From the NCBI GenBank assembly GCA_007693325.1, contig REDW01000090.1:1-32503 (forward strand): a stretch of DNA of 32,503 nucleotides, read 5' to 3'. Shown in pieces: positions 1 to 8,301 of the stretch. A model generated the notes under the pieces. It saw only the letters and a program-made list of their open reading frames with translations. It had not been told where the DNA came from and ran no database searches. Source of the stretch: Spirochaetaceae bacterium. GTDB taxonomy: Bacteria; Spirochaetota; Spirochaetia; DSM-27196; PWMO01. A program made the translations under genes and the position numbers. Each line of letters opens with the position of its first letter. Position 1 is the stretch's first letter.

Positions 1-181
1 AGCTCAATAACCTTCTTTGCTGACCAGTTTAGCGTTCACAAATGTGTTCGGCGGCCAGGCGCCGGGCCTTCTCCAACTGCTGCCACACTCCGCAGCGCAC
101 TTGACGCAACCGGGACCACGTACAATGATAACACTGCGGCCGAGTTCAACGGCGAATTGAAACGAATAGAGGGAGGAGTGC
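1..181 (+). promoter_or_regulatory. Leader and probable promoter region of the desaturase gene
   Basis: I see no gene in this stretch. A TTGACG at 101-106 and a TACAAT at 121-126 resemble sigma-70 elements, but the spacing between them is only 14 bp. The pair is therefore a weak candidate, and another -10 within 121-132 may be used. A strong ribosome binding site (GGGAGGAG, about 170-177) lies just before the ATG at 182. Confidence 0.35.
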
Positions 182-1204
182 ATGGCAGGCCAGATTGCAT
201 GGTATCGCACGCCGATTGACAAGCAGGTGCTGCGCGAGCTGACTCAGAAGAGTGACCTGAGAGGCCTGGCTCACGCGCTGAGCTTTCTGCTGATCTATCT
301 GACAACCACTGCTATTACGCTCTACTTCTTTTTGAATGAGATGTGGGTGCCGATGGTGATTGCCGCATACGTGCACTCGATGTTTCACGGGTTTGTGGGC
401 ATGGGGGCGTCGGTGCACGAGCTGTCCCACGGGACGGCGTTCAAGACCAAATGGCTCAACGAGTTCTTCTTCCGCCTGTTCGCCTTTCTGACCTGGAACA
501 GTTACTACCACTTCAAGGAGAGCCACAAGCGCCACCACCAGTTCACCGGCTTTGACGAGCTGGACCGCGAGATAAAACCGGAGCCGATCCCGTTTACCAG
601 AGCGCAGGTGATAGGTTGGTTCACCTTCGACTGGGCGCATTTCAAGAACATCATCGGGACTAATATTGCCCACGCGATGGGAAACACCGATGTGGACTTC
701 TTTTTCTGGTGCCCGTTGTTGAGCAGAGAGAACATCAAGACCAGGAAGCTGATAGCCTGGGCGCGCTTCATGATAATCGGACACCTGCTGCTGGTGGCGC
801 TGTTTGTATACTTCGAGCTTTACATTCTGATTTACACGGTAACATTTGGCTATTTCTTTGCCACCTTTCTGGTGCACGGCTGCGAGATACAGCAGCACTC
901 GGGGTTGATGCGCAACGTCCCCGACTGGAGAGTAGTGGCTTACACCGCGGACTTCGGTCCGGTGATGTCGTTTCTGTACTGGAACATGAACTACCACGCC
1001 GAGCACCACATGTACTCAGCGGTGCCGTTCTACAATCTGCCCAGACTGCGCAAAGCGCTGGAGCCCGATATGCCCACGCCGATCAAGGGCTACTTCCGTG
1101 GCCTGTGGCACGTGTTGCGTCTGAAGCGCAAACAGAAGCAGGATCCCGAGTTCCGCTATCTGCCCGAGTTTCCCGCTACCGCTACCCCGCCCAAGCTGGC
1201 GTAG
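182..1204 (+). CDS. Membrane fatty acid desaturase family protein
   Basis: This 340-residue protein is an integral-membrane di-iron oxygenase of the fatty acid desaturase/hydroxylase superfamily. All three histidine boxes are visible: HELSH at 79-83, HKRHH at 115-119 and HAEHH at 272-276. They are separated by hydrophobic membrane segments at roughly 30-75 and 195-235. The family inserts double bonds or hydroxyls into acyl chains of membrane lipids, using O2 and electrons from a ferredoxin or cytochrome b5-type donor. No electron donor is encoded nearby, and the exact substrate (acyl lipid, carotenoid or sphingolipid-like) cannot be told. The start is well supported by an AG-rich ribosome binding site. 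Its 3' end overlaps the convergent isomerase gene by 23 bp. An O2-dependent enzyme next to an oxygen-sensitive corrinoid system suggests a facultative or aerotolerant host. Confidence 0.88.
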   Translation: MAGQIAWYRTPIDKQVLRELTQKSDLRGLAHALSFLLIYLTTTAITLYFFLNEMWVPMVIAAYVHSMFHGFVGMGASVHELSHGTAFKTKWLNEFFFRLFAFLTWNSYYHFKESHKRHHQFTGFDELDREIKPEPIPFTRAQVIGWFTFDWAHFKNIIGTNIAHAMGNTDVDFFFWCPLLSRENIKTRKLIAWARFMIIGHLLLVALFVYFELYILIYTVTFGYFFATFLVHGCEIQQHSGLMRNVPDWRVVAYTADFGPVMSFLYWNMNYHAEHHMYSAVPFYNLPRLRKALEPDMPTPIKGYFRGLWHVLRLKRKQKQDPEFRYLPEFPATATPPKLA

Positions 1205-2084
1205 CACGGCGGGCTGCCTCAAAGCACTCGCGCGCTACCTTCAACAGTTCCAGTGAATCAAGCCAACGATCGCTGTCTTCCACCCAGCGGCCGTCGCTGC
1301 TGCGGTAGCGTCGGGCGTAATTGATAGAGGAGCGCAGTAGCTCCGGAGCAAAGACCAGGTAGTCACCGGCTCGGGCGCCTTGCAGGAATCCGCTCATTGC
1401 CCGCGTCCACATCTCGCGATAGTGCTGCATGGCGAGGTCCATACTGGGGTCGGCCAGCGGGACCTGCATCGCGCCGCTATTTCCGACGCGCGCGTGAATG
1501 AAGAAGATGCGCTGGAACACCGGTTGCAGGAGCTTCAGTTTATCCCCAAAGTCACCGTAGACCATCTCGCTTCCGGTGTACCAGTGGCTGAAGTCGCCGT
1601 TGAGCCGCACATCAGGTACCCTCTCTATCATCTGGAGCGTGCGCCACGGGTCCTGGGTTATGGTGGCTCGGTGGGTCTCTATGTAGAGCGGAATGCCAAA
1701 CTGCGCCGATGCATCGACTACAACCTGGGCCAGTTCCGCTACTTTGGAATCGTTCTCGAATCCCCAGCCGATGTGCATGGTTCCGCAGTCGTAGCCCGCC
1801 CGGCTCCAACGTCGAGCACAGGCGATGATTTCATCCGCCGTGTTGGCCCTGCCGAGGGTGGCTGCACCGAGCCCGTAGCGGCGGTATTCGTCGGGATTAT
1901 CGCTCTGGACTCCGTGGTAACCGCTCTGCGCCAGAGCCTGCGTCAGCCAGGACGGCTCTCCGGTGGGCGCCTCTGACCAGCTCGGCAGATCTTCCAGCGT
2001 GGCGAGGTTCAGGTAGAAGCGCAGGCGCGGAGGTGCCGCTGATCCGTCACTCGTCCGCTGAACACGCCCGTCTGAATCACTCAT
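1182..2084 (-). CDS. Sugar phosphate isomerase/epimerase-like TIM-barrel protein
   Basis: This 300-residue protein resembles the xylose isomerase-like TIM-barrel (AP endonuclease family 2) superfamily. Typical elements are the early strand ending in HGVQSDNPDEYRRYG, a central strand IPLYIETHRATITQDPWRTL with an acidic and a histidine ligand, the following strand RLNGDFSHWY, then FIHARVGNS and the late FAPELL. These carry the metal-binding Glu/Asp/His positions of sugar isomerases. The ATG at 2084 has GGAGT upstream and follows the RACo stop by 3 bp, so it is the last gene of the corrinoid operon. Its role is unknown. Being co-transcribed with corrinoid machinery, it may isomerise the demethylated product, which would fit a sugar substrate. 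It could equally act on another small polyol or keto compound. Confidence 0.75.
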   Translation of the reverse strand: MSDSDGRVQRTSDGSAAPPRLRFYLNLATLEDLPSWSEAPTGEPSWLTQALAQSGYHGVQSDNPDEYRRYGLGAATLGRANTADEIIACARRWSRAGYDCGTMHIGWGFENDSKVAELAQVVVDASAQFGIPLYIETHRATITQDPWRTLQMIERVPDVRLNGDFSHWYTGSEMVYGDFGDKLKLLQPVFQRIFFIHARVGNSGAMQVPLADPSMDLAMQHYREMWTRAMSGFLQGARAGDYLVFAPELLRSSINYARRYRSSDGRWVEDSDRWLDSLELLKVARECFEAARRATPAWAG

Positions 2085-2087
2085 ATC

Positions 2088-3977
2088 TCATAACTCCCCA
2101 AACCCCATGTGCTGAATGTAGGCGGTCTGAAAGTCCGGCGAACTGGACAGCTCGATATAGCGCACGTTCTGTGCGATGTGGTTGCACTGCCGTGATACGG
2201 TGCGCGAGGTGATGCTCATGACTGTGCCGATACCGGCAGCATTGCCGAGAACCTCGATGCGGCCGCGCACCTGTTGCGGAATCAGGCCCACGGCCAGCGC
2301 GCTCTCAGGGTTCATGTAGCTGCCAAACCCGCCGGCCAGGTAGACCGTGGCTACGTCGCTTACCTGCACTTGTGCGTCCGCCAGCAGCGTATCGATGCCG
2401 GCAGCAATCGCGGCTTTGGCCAGCTGCAGTTCGCGGACGTCGTGCTCGGTCAGATAGATCGCCTCACCGTCGCGGGTCTGGTCTGCTTCTGCTACCAGGA
2501 ACGCCGGGCTTGATTCAAACTCGATGCAGCGTGTGCGGATGGCCGAGGGAACACTCTGCGGCAGTTCATCCTGTCGCAGCAGCCGCCCGGTTTCATCAAC
2601 CGCGCCGGTCTGCAGCAGTACCGCTACTATATCCAGCATTCCTGAACCGCAGATTCCGCTCGCCGGTGTGGAGTTGATGGTAGTCAGAGATACGTGGCCC
2701 GTGTTTTGTTCCGCGTTATCCGGGTTGTCTTCAGGATAGAAAGCGAAGCAGTTGATCGCGCCGTCAACACCGCCAACGCCAAAACGGATCTGGGCGCCTT
2801 CAAATGCCGGACCGGCCGCGGTTGAGCAGGCGGCCAGCCAGTCGCCGTTTCCCAGCACAATTTCGCCGTTGGTGCCGATATCGATCAGCAGACTGACTTC
2901 GGCGCGCTCTCGCATGCGCGACGCGACAATGGCTGCAACCACATCGGCACCCACGTACCCGGAGATTCCCGGTAGCGTCACCACCCTGGCGTACGGGTTA
3001 ATCCGTATGCCAAGATCTGCGGCTGCCAGTGACAGCGCTCGCGTAGCCACCGGGATGAACGGTGATACCCCGATTGCCGCGGGATCCAGGCCGCTGAAGA
3101 AGTGCAGCATGGTAGTGTTGCCGGCCACCGCAGCAAGGTAGATGTCGCTGAGCGCCACTGCGTTACGCTTGGCCAGGGAGGTCAGCATGGCGTTGACCTG
3201 GTCCACGATTGCCTGGTGGACCGGTGCTACACCGTGCTTCTGGGAATAGGTGATCCGCGTCACCACGTCGGCGCCAAACTCGGCCTGACGGTTGATCTCG
3301 GAGTAGACGTCTATCGCACGGGCGCTGAGCAGATCCACCAGGTAGGCTGCAACTGTGGTGGTGCCGATGTCCACCGCTACGCCCCACAGGGTAGCGGCTG
3401 TGACTCCGGGCTCGACCGCCAGCAGCCGCCCGTGATCTTCCTCTTCCTTGTCTATCAGCGCGGTTACTTCAAAGCCGTGGCGCCGGATATCCTGCGCCAG
3501 TGACTGCAGCGCCCGCACCGATAAGCTCTGCGTTGCACAACCGCTGGCGCTGAGAACCCGCTCCAGGTCCGGCCTCTGGTCTTCAATCGAGGGCGGCGCA
3601 AGGCTGAGGGCGCGCTTGGCAAGCAGGGGGTCGTTCTCAAGCGCTGCTGCAACCAGCGTAGCCTTGTTGCGGGTCTCGGCGTGCCAACGGGGTATTTCAA
3701 TAACCATTGCGTCTGCGGGAACCAGGCGGCAGGCAAAGCGCATCCCGGCGGCCAGGCGCGCCGCAGAGAGCAGCCGCTGTTCCATTTTGCAGGGCTCTGT
3801 GGGGTCTCCTTCTATCACCCGCACCAGGCACTTGCCGCAGGTGCCCGATCCGCCGCACGGTGCGGCAATGGTGAAGCGGCTGTGCTGCAGCACGCTCAGT
3901 ACGTCAGCGGCGCCGCCGGTGGCAACCTGGTGCTGCCGGCCGTCCTGGATGACGCCGATGGTCTGGTTCTGCTTCAT
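2088..3977 (-). CDS. RACo-type corrinoid activation protein (2Fe-2S ferredoxin plus ASKHA ATPase domain, DUF4445)
   Basis: This 629-residue protein matches reductive activators of corrinoid proteins. These use ATP to drive an electron from a 2Fe-2S cluster onto cob(II)alamin that was inactivated by adventitious oxidation, restoring the methyl-accepting cob(I)alamin state. The N-terminal ferredoxin domain holds C41, C47 and C50 (PCGGSGTCGKC) and C83 as cluster ligands. A linker follows, then the ASKHA-type domain with GVAVDIGTTTVAAYLVD near 200, LLIDIGTNGEIVLGNGD near 370, GICGSGMLD and a late LAGGFGSYMNP. Length is normal for the family. The start overlaps the DUF1638 gene by 4 bp, showing translational coupling. 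Its place in one operon with the only free-standing corrinoid protein in the window makes that protein its likely client. Confidence 0.92.
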   Translation of the reverse strand: MKQNQTIGVIQDGRQHQVATGGAADVLSVLQHSRFTIAAPCGGSGTCGKCLVRVIEGDPTEPCKMEQRLLSAARLAAGMRFACRLVPADAMVIEIPRWHAETRNKATLVAAALENDPLLAKRALSLAPPSIEDQRPDLERVLSASGCATQSLSVRALQSLAQDIRRHGFEVTALIDKEEEDHGRLLAVEPGVTAATLWGVAVDIGTTTVAAYLVDLLSARAIDVYSEINRQAEFGADVVTRITYSQKHGVAPVHQAIVDQVNAMLTSLAKRNAVALSDIYLAAVAGNTTMLHFFSGLDPAAIGVSPFIPVATRALSLAAADLGIRINPYARVVTLPGISGYVGADVVAAIVASRMRERAEVSLLIDIGTNGEIVLGNGDWLAACSTAAGPAFEGAQIRFGVGGVDGAINCFAFYPEDNPDNAEQNTGHVSLTTINSTPASGICGSGMLDIVAVLLQTGAVDETGRLLRQDELPQSVPSAIRTRCIEFESSPAFLVAEADQTRDGEAIYLTEHDVRELQLAKAAIAAGIDTLLADAQVQVSDVATVYLAGGFGSYMNPESALAVGLIPQQVRGRIEVLGNAAGIGTVMSITSRTVSRQCNHIAQNVRYIELSSSPDFQTAYIQHMGFGEL

Positions 3978-4717
3978 GATTCGGTTATGACTCCCTCGTC
4001 AAACGATGGGGCGATGGTCTTGCCCGGCTCGATTATCAGAAAACGCTCGTCCCAGTTGCCCTCGACAAAGTCGCGCAGCAGCTCGGAGCTGCCCTGCTGC
4101 TCATCAAAAGCCCACTTCAGGTATTTTGAGGCGCCTCTGGTCTCCTGCTTCTGCGGGTCAGCGGGCAGTTCGGGCCATTCGATGAAGGTGCAGCGGTTAT
4201 ACTTGGCCAGCCAGTCCTGTTCCATTTTCATCAGATACTCGGCATTGTCTTCACCGTACTGCTCGCTGTAGTGCTGATAGGTCTTCTCGTAGCGGTCGCG
4301 GCCCGGCATCAGAACATTCTCCATCCAGCCGCGTGTATACCAGTAGGTTCCCGGGTGGCTGTCAAAGTACTCCTTGTAGCGCTTGCGGCTGCCGAGAAAC
4401 AGCGAGATGCAGTCGTGCGCCCGCGGTACTACCAGGCGATACTTGCTTGACCTGATTCCCACAATTGCATTACTGCACAGGGCGTAGCCGAGCAGTATCG
4501 CATCGTACTCGCGGGACATGGCGTGCGGGCTGTGGCCCGGCGGTGCCTGTTCGGTCTCGATCTGGTTGATGGTCTCCTGCAGCGCGCTGCGCAGCCCGTC
4601 GGGTTGATCGTGAAAACGCTGGTCGAGAAACATCGTGTCAACGATGTTCTCTGAGCGCGAAGCCAGCAGACTTAACTCGCGAAACAGTACTTTGCAGGCG
4701 ATAATCTTCAATCGCAT
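3974..4717 (-). CDS. DUF1638 domain protein
   Basis: This 247-residue protein has the hallmarks of DUF1638: an opening MRLKIIACKVLFRELSLL, the central ILLGYALCSNAIVGI, and VVPRAHDCISLFLGSRKRY followed by a GTYWYTRGW segment. The family has no settled biochemical function as far as I know. It recurs beside corrinoid methyltransferase genes, so a role in cofactor handling or in partnership with RACo is likely. Conserved Cys, His and Asp residues in the central motifs could bind a metal or cofactor. The gene sits between the PocR-type regulator (3 bp gap) and RACo (4 bp overlap) and has a GAGGGG ribosome binding site. No signal peptide or membrane segment is seen, so it should be cytosolic. Confidence 0.85.
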   Translation of the reverse strand: MRLKIIACKVLFRELSLLASRSENIVDTMFLDQRFHDQPDGLRSALQETINQIETEQAPPGHSPHAMSREYDAILLGYALCSNAIVGIRSSKYRLVVPRAHDCISLFLGSRKRYKEYFDSHPGTYWYTRGWMENVLMPGRDRYEKTYQHYSEQYGEDNAEYLMKMEQDWLAKYNRCTFIEWPELPADPQKQETRGASKYLKWAFDEQQGSSELLRDFVEGNWDERFLIIEPGKTIAPSFDEGVITES

Positions 4718-4720
4718 TGT

Positions 4721-6031
4721 CTACCCCTCGGATGGTACAGTATGCTTAGGTTGCCCACCGGATTCACGGAAGCGTCCCGGACTGACCCCGGAGTGCTTCT
4801 TGAACACCTTGGTGAAGTAGCTCTGGTCCTCAAAGCCGACCAGGCCGGCTACATCGATAATCGGTATGCGAGAATTGACCAGCAGCGACTTGGCCTTGGT
4901 GATCCGATAGCGGTTCAGGAACTCGGTGAAGGTGGTCTTCATCTCTTCTTTGAACAGGCGGCTGAAATAGGTTGGGCTCAGCGCTACGTGTGCGGCGATC
5001 TCGTCCAGCGGGATGCGTTCCATGTGGTGCTTCTTGATGTAGGCGATGCTGCGCTGAATGACATCGACGTGTTTGACGTCCTTGAGAATGAACACGCAAT
5101 CGGTGAAGCGGCGCATGATCCGCGACAGCCCGTAGGCAATGTCGTCGGCGTCGGTCATGGTGTAGAGCTGTTGCAGGTAGCGGAAGTTGAGGCCAAAGAT
5201 CTGCTCGTTATCCGCGCCGCCCTGCAGCGCGGCGCGCGAGAGCAACACTGCGAGCTCGAGTACGCGCGCCTTGATTACATCCAGATCACGGCCGGAGGTG
5301 AAGAATACGTACCCCAGTATTTCGTTGAGGATCTTCTGTGCTTCGGTCTGGTTGCCGCTGCGGATACACTCGAGCAGCAGCGACTCTTTCTCCACCGGGT
5401 AGCTCAGGCTGTCTTCGCCTTCGCTGTCGAGCTGCTTGATGTAGTGGATGTACTCCGAAATGCGCGAGTCTACCGCCAGCTTATCGTATTCGGCCTTGAA
5501 GGCTGCCTGGCCGCTTTCGGAGAGGAACGTACTGAGCGTGTAGAGAATTTCGGAGAGGCTCTTGACGCGTGCTGGATCCACGTAGGGCACGTTGCTGAAA
5601 CGGCTCTTGAGTTCAACCGGGTCGGGCAGGACGTCGGGAAAGAGCCGGAAAAACTCCTGTTCAAAAAAATCGATCTCATCGACCCCCAGAACCGGCCCGC
5701 CGAGCAACGCTCCAACGGTTGTTCCCCTGATTACAATCGGTGAGGTCCAGTGGATCAGCGAGATAGGGCAGAAGAAGATGTAACGGCCGCCGAAGCGCTC
5801 AGCGTGATAGATGCTGTACAGGTGAGTATCGCGACAGCCGCGCGGCTTCTCGGCCAGTAGCTGAAGCTTGCAGCAGCCAACGCACGGGTCGGGACCTACT
5901 CCGGCGCGGTAGAGCGAGTTGCCGTTGCGGTCGAGGATCGAGCAGCCCACGCCGGTGGCTCTACTGTAGTCCTCGACTGACATCACCGCCTTGTCGAAAT
6001 CAAACGTTGTCACAGCGGTTGTGGTTGCCAT
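4721..6031 (-). CDS. PocR-domain sensory AraC-family transcriptional regulator
   Basis: This 436-residue regulator has an N-terminal PocR ligand-binding domain (about 10-180) and a C-terminal AraC-type double helix-turn-helix (about 335-430). The PocR part shows the typical Cys cluster PCVGCCKLQLLAEKPRGC, then HAERFGGRYIFFCPISLIHW and GPVLGVDEIDFFEQE. In the DNA-binding part, IPLDEIAAHVALSPTYFSRL and a second helix pair ending in VGFEDQSYFTKVFKKHSG are clear. PocR domains, named after the propanediol/B12 regulator, sense small organic ligands. The gene lies inside the corrinoid operon, so it probably activates that operon and the divergent methyltransferase. The ATG at 6031 lacks a clear ribosome binding site, and an internal Met at residue 17 is an alternative start. 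Confidence 0.9.
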   Translation of the reverse strand: MATTTAVTTFDFDKAVMSVEDYSRATGVGCSILDRNGNSLYRAGVGPDPCVGCCKLQLLAEKPRGCRDTHLYSIYHAERFGGRYIFFCPISLIHWTSPIVIRGTTVGALLGGPVLGVDEIDFFEQEFFRLFPDVLPDPVELKSRFSNVPYVDPARVKSLSEILYTLSTFLSESGQAAFKAEYDKLAVDSRISEYIHYIKQLDSEGEDSLSYPVEKESLLLECIRSGNQTEAQKILNEILGYVFFTSGRDLDVIKARVLELAVLLSRAALQGGADNEQIFGLNFRYLQQLYTMTDADDIAYGLSRIMRRFTDCVFILKDVKHVDVIQRSIAYIKKHHMERIPLDEIAAHVALSPTYFSRLFKEEMKTTFTEFLNRYRITKAKSLLVNSRIPIIDVAGLVGFEDQSYFTKVFKKHSGVSPGRFRESGGQPKHTVPSEG

Positions 6032-6120
6032 ATATGACTGAGTCTATCGTAAAACAGACGTTCTGTATCGAGGAGAGTAGTACACCTCTGCGATACCAGG
6101 CACGGTGGAGAACAGGGAGG

Positions 6121-6147
6121 CACCGCGGGGGGCACCTCCCGGCGGTG
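6121..6147 (-). terminator. GC-rich hairpin directly after the corrinoid protein gene
   Basis: CACCGC at 6121-6126 pairs with GCGGTG at 6142-6147, with further G/C pairing inside. It begins immediately beyond the corrinoid gene stop on the minus strand. No T-run follows. It may be a partial terminator or an mRNA-stabilising hairpin that keeps corrinoid protein output above that of the downstream regulator and activator genes. Confidence 0.5.
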
Positions 6148-6792
6148 TCAGCTCGCTTTGGACTTGCAGTATTCTACTGCAACTTCGGCCGCGCTGGAGG
6201 CGTCCGGCGCGTAAAGATCAGCACCTACGGTCTTGCAGAAGCTGTCGGTTACCGGAGCTCCTCCGACCATAATGCGGAAGCGGTCACGCACACCGTCTTC
6301 TACAATCTTGTCTACGATATTGCGCATCTCGGTCATGGTGGTTGTCAGCAGTGCGGAGCACGCGATAATGTCTGCGTTGTGCTCGATAGCTGCGCTGACA
6401 AACTTCTCTGCCGGCACGTCCACGCCGATGTCGATGACCTCGAGCCCTTTGCCTTCCATCATCATCCGCACCAGGTTCTTACCGATGTCGTGAAGGTCGC
6501 CCTTGACTGTACCAAGGACCACGGTGCCTTGAGACTTGACGCCGGCGGTTACCAGGTGCGGCTTGAGCACGGTAATGCCGGCGTTCATTGCACGGGCGGC
6601 AATCAGGACTTCGGGGACGTAGCACTGGTTGTTCTTGAACTTCTCGCCAATGATGCCCATGCCGTCCATCAGCCCTTCTTCCAGAACGGCACGCGGCTCG
6701 AGACCTTCGTCAAGCGCCTTCTGCACCAGCTCCTTGACTTCGTTTGCTTTGCCGCGCTGCAGGTTCTCGGATAGTTCACTCAGTAGACTCAT
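6148..6792 (-). CDS. Corrinoid (B12-binding) methyl-carrier protein, MtbC/MtaC-like
   Basis: This 214-residue corrinoid protein should shuttle a methyl group between a substrate methyltransferase and an acceptor methyltransferase. The N-terminal helical cap (about 1-85) includes the family's VLEEGLMDGMGIIGEKF and YVPEVLIAARAMNAG segments. The Rossmann B12 domain carries the lower-ligand motif GDLHDIGKN, with D99, H101 and G104, where the His replaces the cobalamin base. DIGVDVPAEKFV, DIIACSALLTTTM and the C-terminal VGGAPV follow. I chose the ATG at 6792 because GAGGAGG lies just upstream and the family normally begins here; an in-frame upstream extension is spurious. It is the first gene of the minus-strand operon, followed by a hairpin, as expected for the most abundant component. 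It is the only free corrinoid carrier in the window, so all UroD-family paralogs may share it. Confidence 0.94.
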   Translation of the reverse strand: MSLLSELSENLQRGKANEVKELVQKALDEGLEPRAVLEEGLMDGMGIIGEKFKNNQCYVPEVLIAARAMNAGITVLKPHLVTAGVKSQGTVVLGTVKGDLHDIGKNLVRMMMEGKGLEVIDIGVDVPAEKFVSAAIEHNADIIACSALLTTTMTEMRNIVDKIVEDGVRDRFRIMVGGAPVTDSFCKTVGADLYAPDASSAAEVAVEYCKSKAS

Positions 6793-6953
6793 TGTTTCCT
6801 CCTCGGAGTCATTGTAACCACTCATGAAATCAGCTAAAGTATAGCCTAATCCCATCGTTTTGTATAAGACATTTTTGCGCTGAATTGTAGTCTTTTGCCT
6901 GGTTTTCGGCACAAACAAACCTACGTGGAAGCTGTGTTACAGGAGGCGTGTAA
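6793..6953. promoter_or_regulatory. Divergent control region between the corrinoid protein gene and the MtaA-like gene
   Basis: This 161-bp A/T-richer stretch separates divergent genes. On the minus strand TATACT (plus-strand AGTATA, 6838-6843) is a good -10 without a good -35, as expected of an activator-dependent promoter. TTTTGC occurs at 6873-6878 and 6893-6898, exactly 20 bp apart, and TTGTA at 6860-6864 and 6885-6889. Direct repeats about two helical turns apart are typical of AraC-family sites, so the PocR-AraC protein may bind here. A strong AGGAGG precedes the ATG at 6954. Confidence 0.5.
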
Positions 6954-7979
6954 ATGACCGGTAGAGAGAGAATAAGCAGGGCTTTACGCGGTGAGGCTGC
7001 CGATTCGCTGCCGCTGATTCCGATCTCAATGATGATAGCCGCCGACGAGATCGGGGTGCCCTACAAGCAGTACGTGCTCGACGCCGCTGCGCACGCCAAC
7101 GGCCAGATTGCCTTTGCGGCGCGCTATGATATCGATCACGTGTCGGCCATATCGTGTCCCACCAGTGAAGCCGCCGATCTCGGCGCGCGCATTTCCTACT
7201 ACGACAATCAACCGCCGGCAGTTGACGAGAGTAACGCACTGCTGCGGGACAAGACGCAGCTGCGCTCGCTGAAGGTGCCCGACCCGGGCAGCGGTGAACG
7301 GATGTCAAAGCGGCTCGAGGTCATCTCGCGCTTGAAGTCCCAGGTGGGTTCCGAGAAGATGGTGGAGGGCTGGGTTGAAGGGCCGATTGCCGAGAGCTGC
7401 GACCTGCGCGGGATCAACACCTTTATGATGGATTTCTACGATGATGAGGTGTTTGTACGCGAGCTGTTTGATTTTGTCTTTGAGGTCGCGATGGCCTTTG
7501 CGCGTCAACAGATCAAGGCCGGTGCCGATGTCATCGGAGTTGGTGATGCCGCCGCCTCGCTTGCAGGGCCGGAGCTGTACCGGCAGTTCATCTGGGAGTA
7601 CGAGAAAAAGTATGTGCGCACGCTGCATGAGATGGGGGCACTGGTGCGATTGCACATCTGCGGCAATACCACGCCGCTGCTGGCCATGCTCGGCGAAGTT
7701 GGGGCGGACATTCTCGACCTGGACTCGATGGTGCCGCTGGACGCGGCCCGCCGCGAAACCCGGGCCGGACAGCTGCTCTCGGGTAACATCGACCCGGTGC
7801 GTGCGCTGCGCGACGGCACACCCGAATCGGTCCACGCCGCCTTCCAGGCCTGCTTCGATCAGGCCGGTGGTAGCTACTACGCGGTCAACGCCGGCTGCGA
7901 GGTGCCGCGCGACACACCGCCGCAGAACATCGAGGCGATGCGCCGTTTTGCGCGGGAAACTCGTGCAAGCAACAGTTGA
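6954..7979 (+). CDS. UroD-fold corrinoid methyltransferase, MtaA/MtbA-like (probable methylcorrinoid to acceptor step)
   Basis: This 341-residue protein belongs to the uroporphyrinogen decarboxylase-fold MtaA/CmuA methyltransferase family. It shows MTGRERISRALRGEAAD at the start and the zinc-site motif LHICGN with H234 and C236. The third ligand is C315 in NAGCEVPRDTPPQN. This H-x-C...C pattern is that of archaeal MtaA/MtbA, in which zinc activates the thiol of coenzyme M. A bacterial version more likely passes the methyl group from the corrinoid protein to tetrahydrofolate or another thiol or folate acceptor. Of the five family members in the window it alone keeps the final Cys. It is divergent from the corrinoid protein gene and shares its control region, which fits the central, common transfer step. 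AGGAGG sits just before the ATG. True UroD is unlikely given the zinc motif and context. Confidence 0.9.
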   Translation: MTGRERISRALRGEAADSLPLIPISMMIAADEIGVPYKQYVLDAAAHANGQIAFAARYDIDHVSAISCPTSEAADLGARISYYDNQPPAVDESNALLRDKTQLRSLKVPDPGSGERMSKRLEVISRLKSQVGSEKMVEGWVEGPIAESCDLRGINTFMMDFYDDEVFVRELFDFVFEVAMAFARQQIKAGADVIGVGDAAASLAGPELYRQFIWEYEKKYVRTLHEMGALVRLHICGNTTPLLAMLGEVGADILDLDSMVPLDAARRETRAGQLLSGNIDPVRALRDGTPESVHAAFQACFDQAGGSYYAVNAGCEVPRDTPPQNIEAMRRFARETRASNS

Positions 7980-8024
7980 CAGCGCGTCAAACCCGGTTTA
8001 GGCTGTCACTCATACATACCGGAT

Positions 8025-8232
8025 CATCAGGGAGGTGCATAGACCACGAAACTACAGCCGGAAAGGAAAAACGGAAACCTGTGTGAATCAGGTGCGGGCG
8101 TGCCGCTGTATGCGGATTTGAGGTCCCTCACTGCCACTGTCCCTCCGGGATGGGAAGGCGAGATGCTGAATATCCGTGAGCCAGAAGACGATTCCTTTCT
8201 TTAGACGAAGCAAACAATACCGTGCTTCGTTC
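8025..8232 (+). ncRNA. Cobalamin (B12) riboswitch
   Basis: Conserved cobalamin-aptamer blocks occur in order: GGAGGTGCAT at 8031-8040, GGAAACCTGTGTGAATCAGG at 8073-8092, the core box GCCACTGT at 8133-8140, GGGAAGGCG at 8152-8160 and GAGCCAGAAGAC at 8178-8189. A downstream arm pairs ACGAAGC (8205-8211) with GCTTCGT (8224-8230). It lies before the BtuB-like receptor, the usual target. Bound adenosylcobalamin or methylcobalamin is expected to lower receptor expression. Exact ends are estimated. Confidence 0.92.
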
Positions 8233-8301
8233 TCTCACGTACAGGGGATGCGTAATGTAGCCGTGGCGTACCCACCGCTGGTGTACCGATCCGCTCTTAC
8301 C

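Noticed and set aside
146-1009. Long open frame opposite the desaturase
   Set aside because: It has no domain-like sequence, lacks a ribosome binding site and is the antisense shadow of a gene with all three histidine boxes.
4742-5743. 333-codon open frame opposite the PocR-AraC gene
   Set aside because: It is antisense to a clearly recognised regulator, with His/Leu/Glu-rich composition typical of shadow frames.
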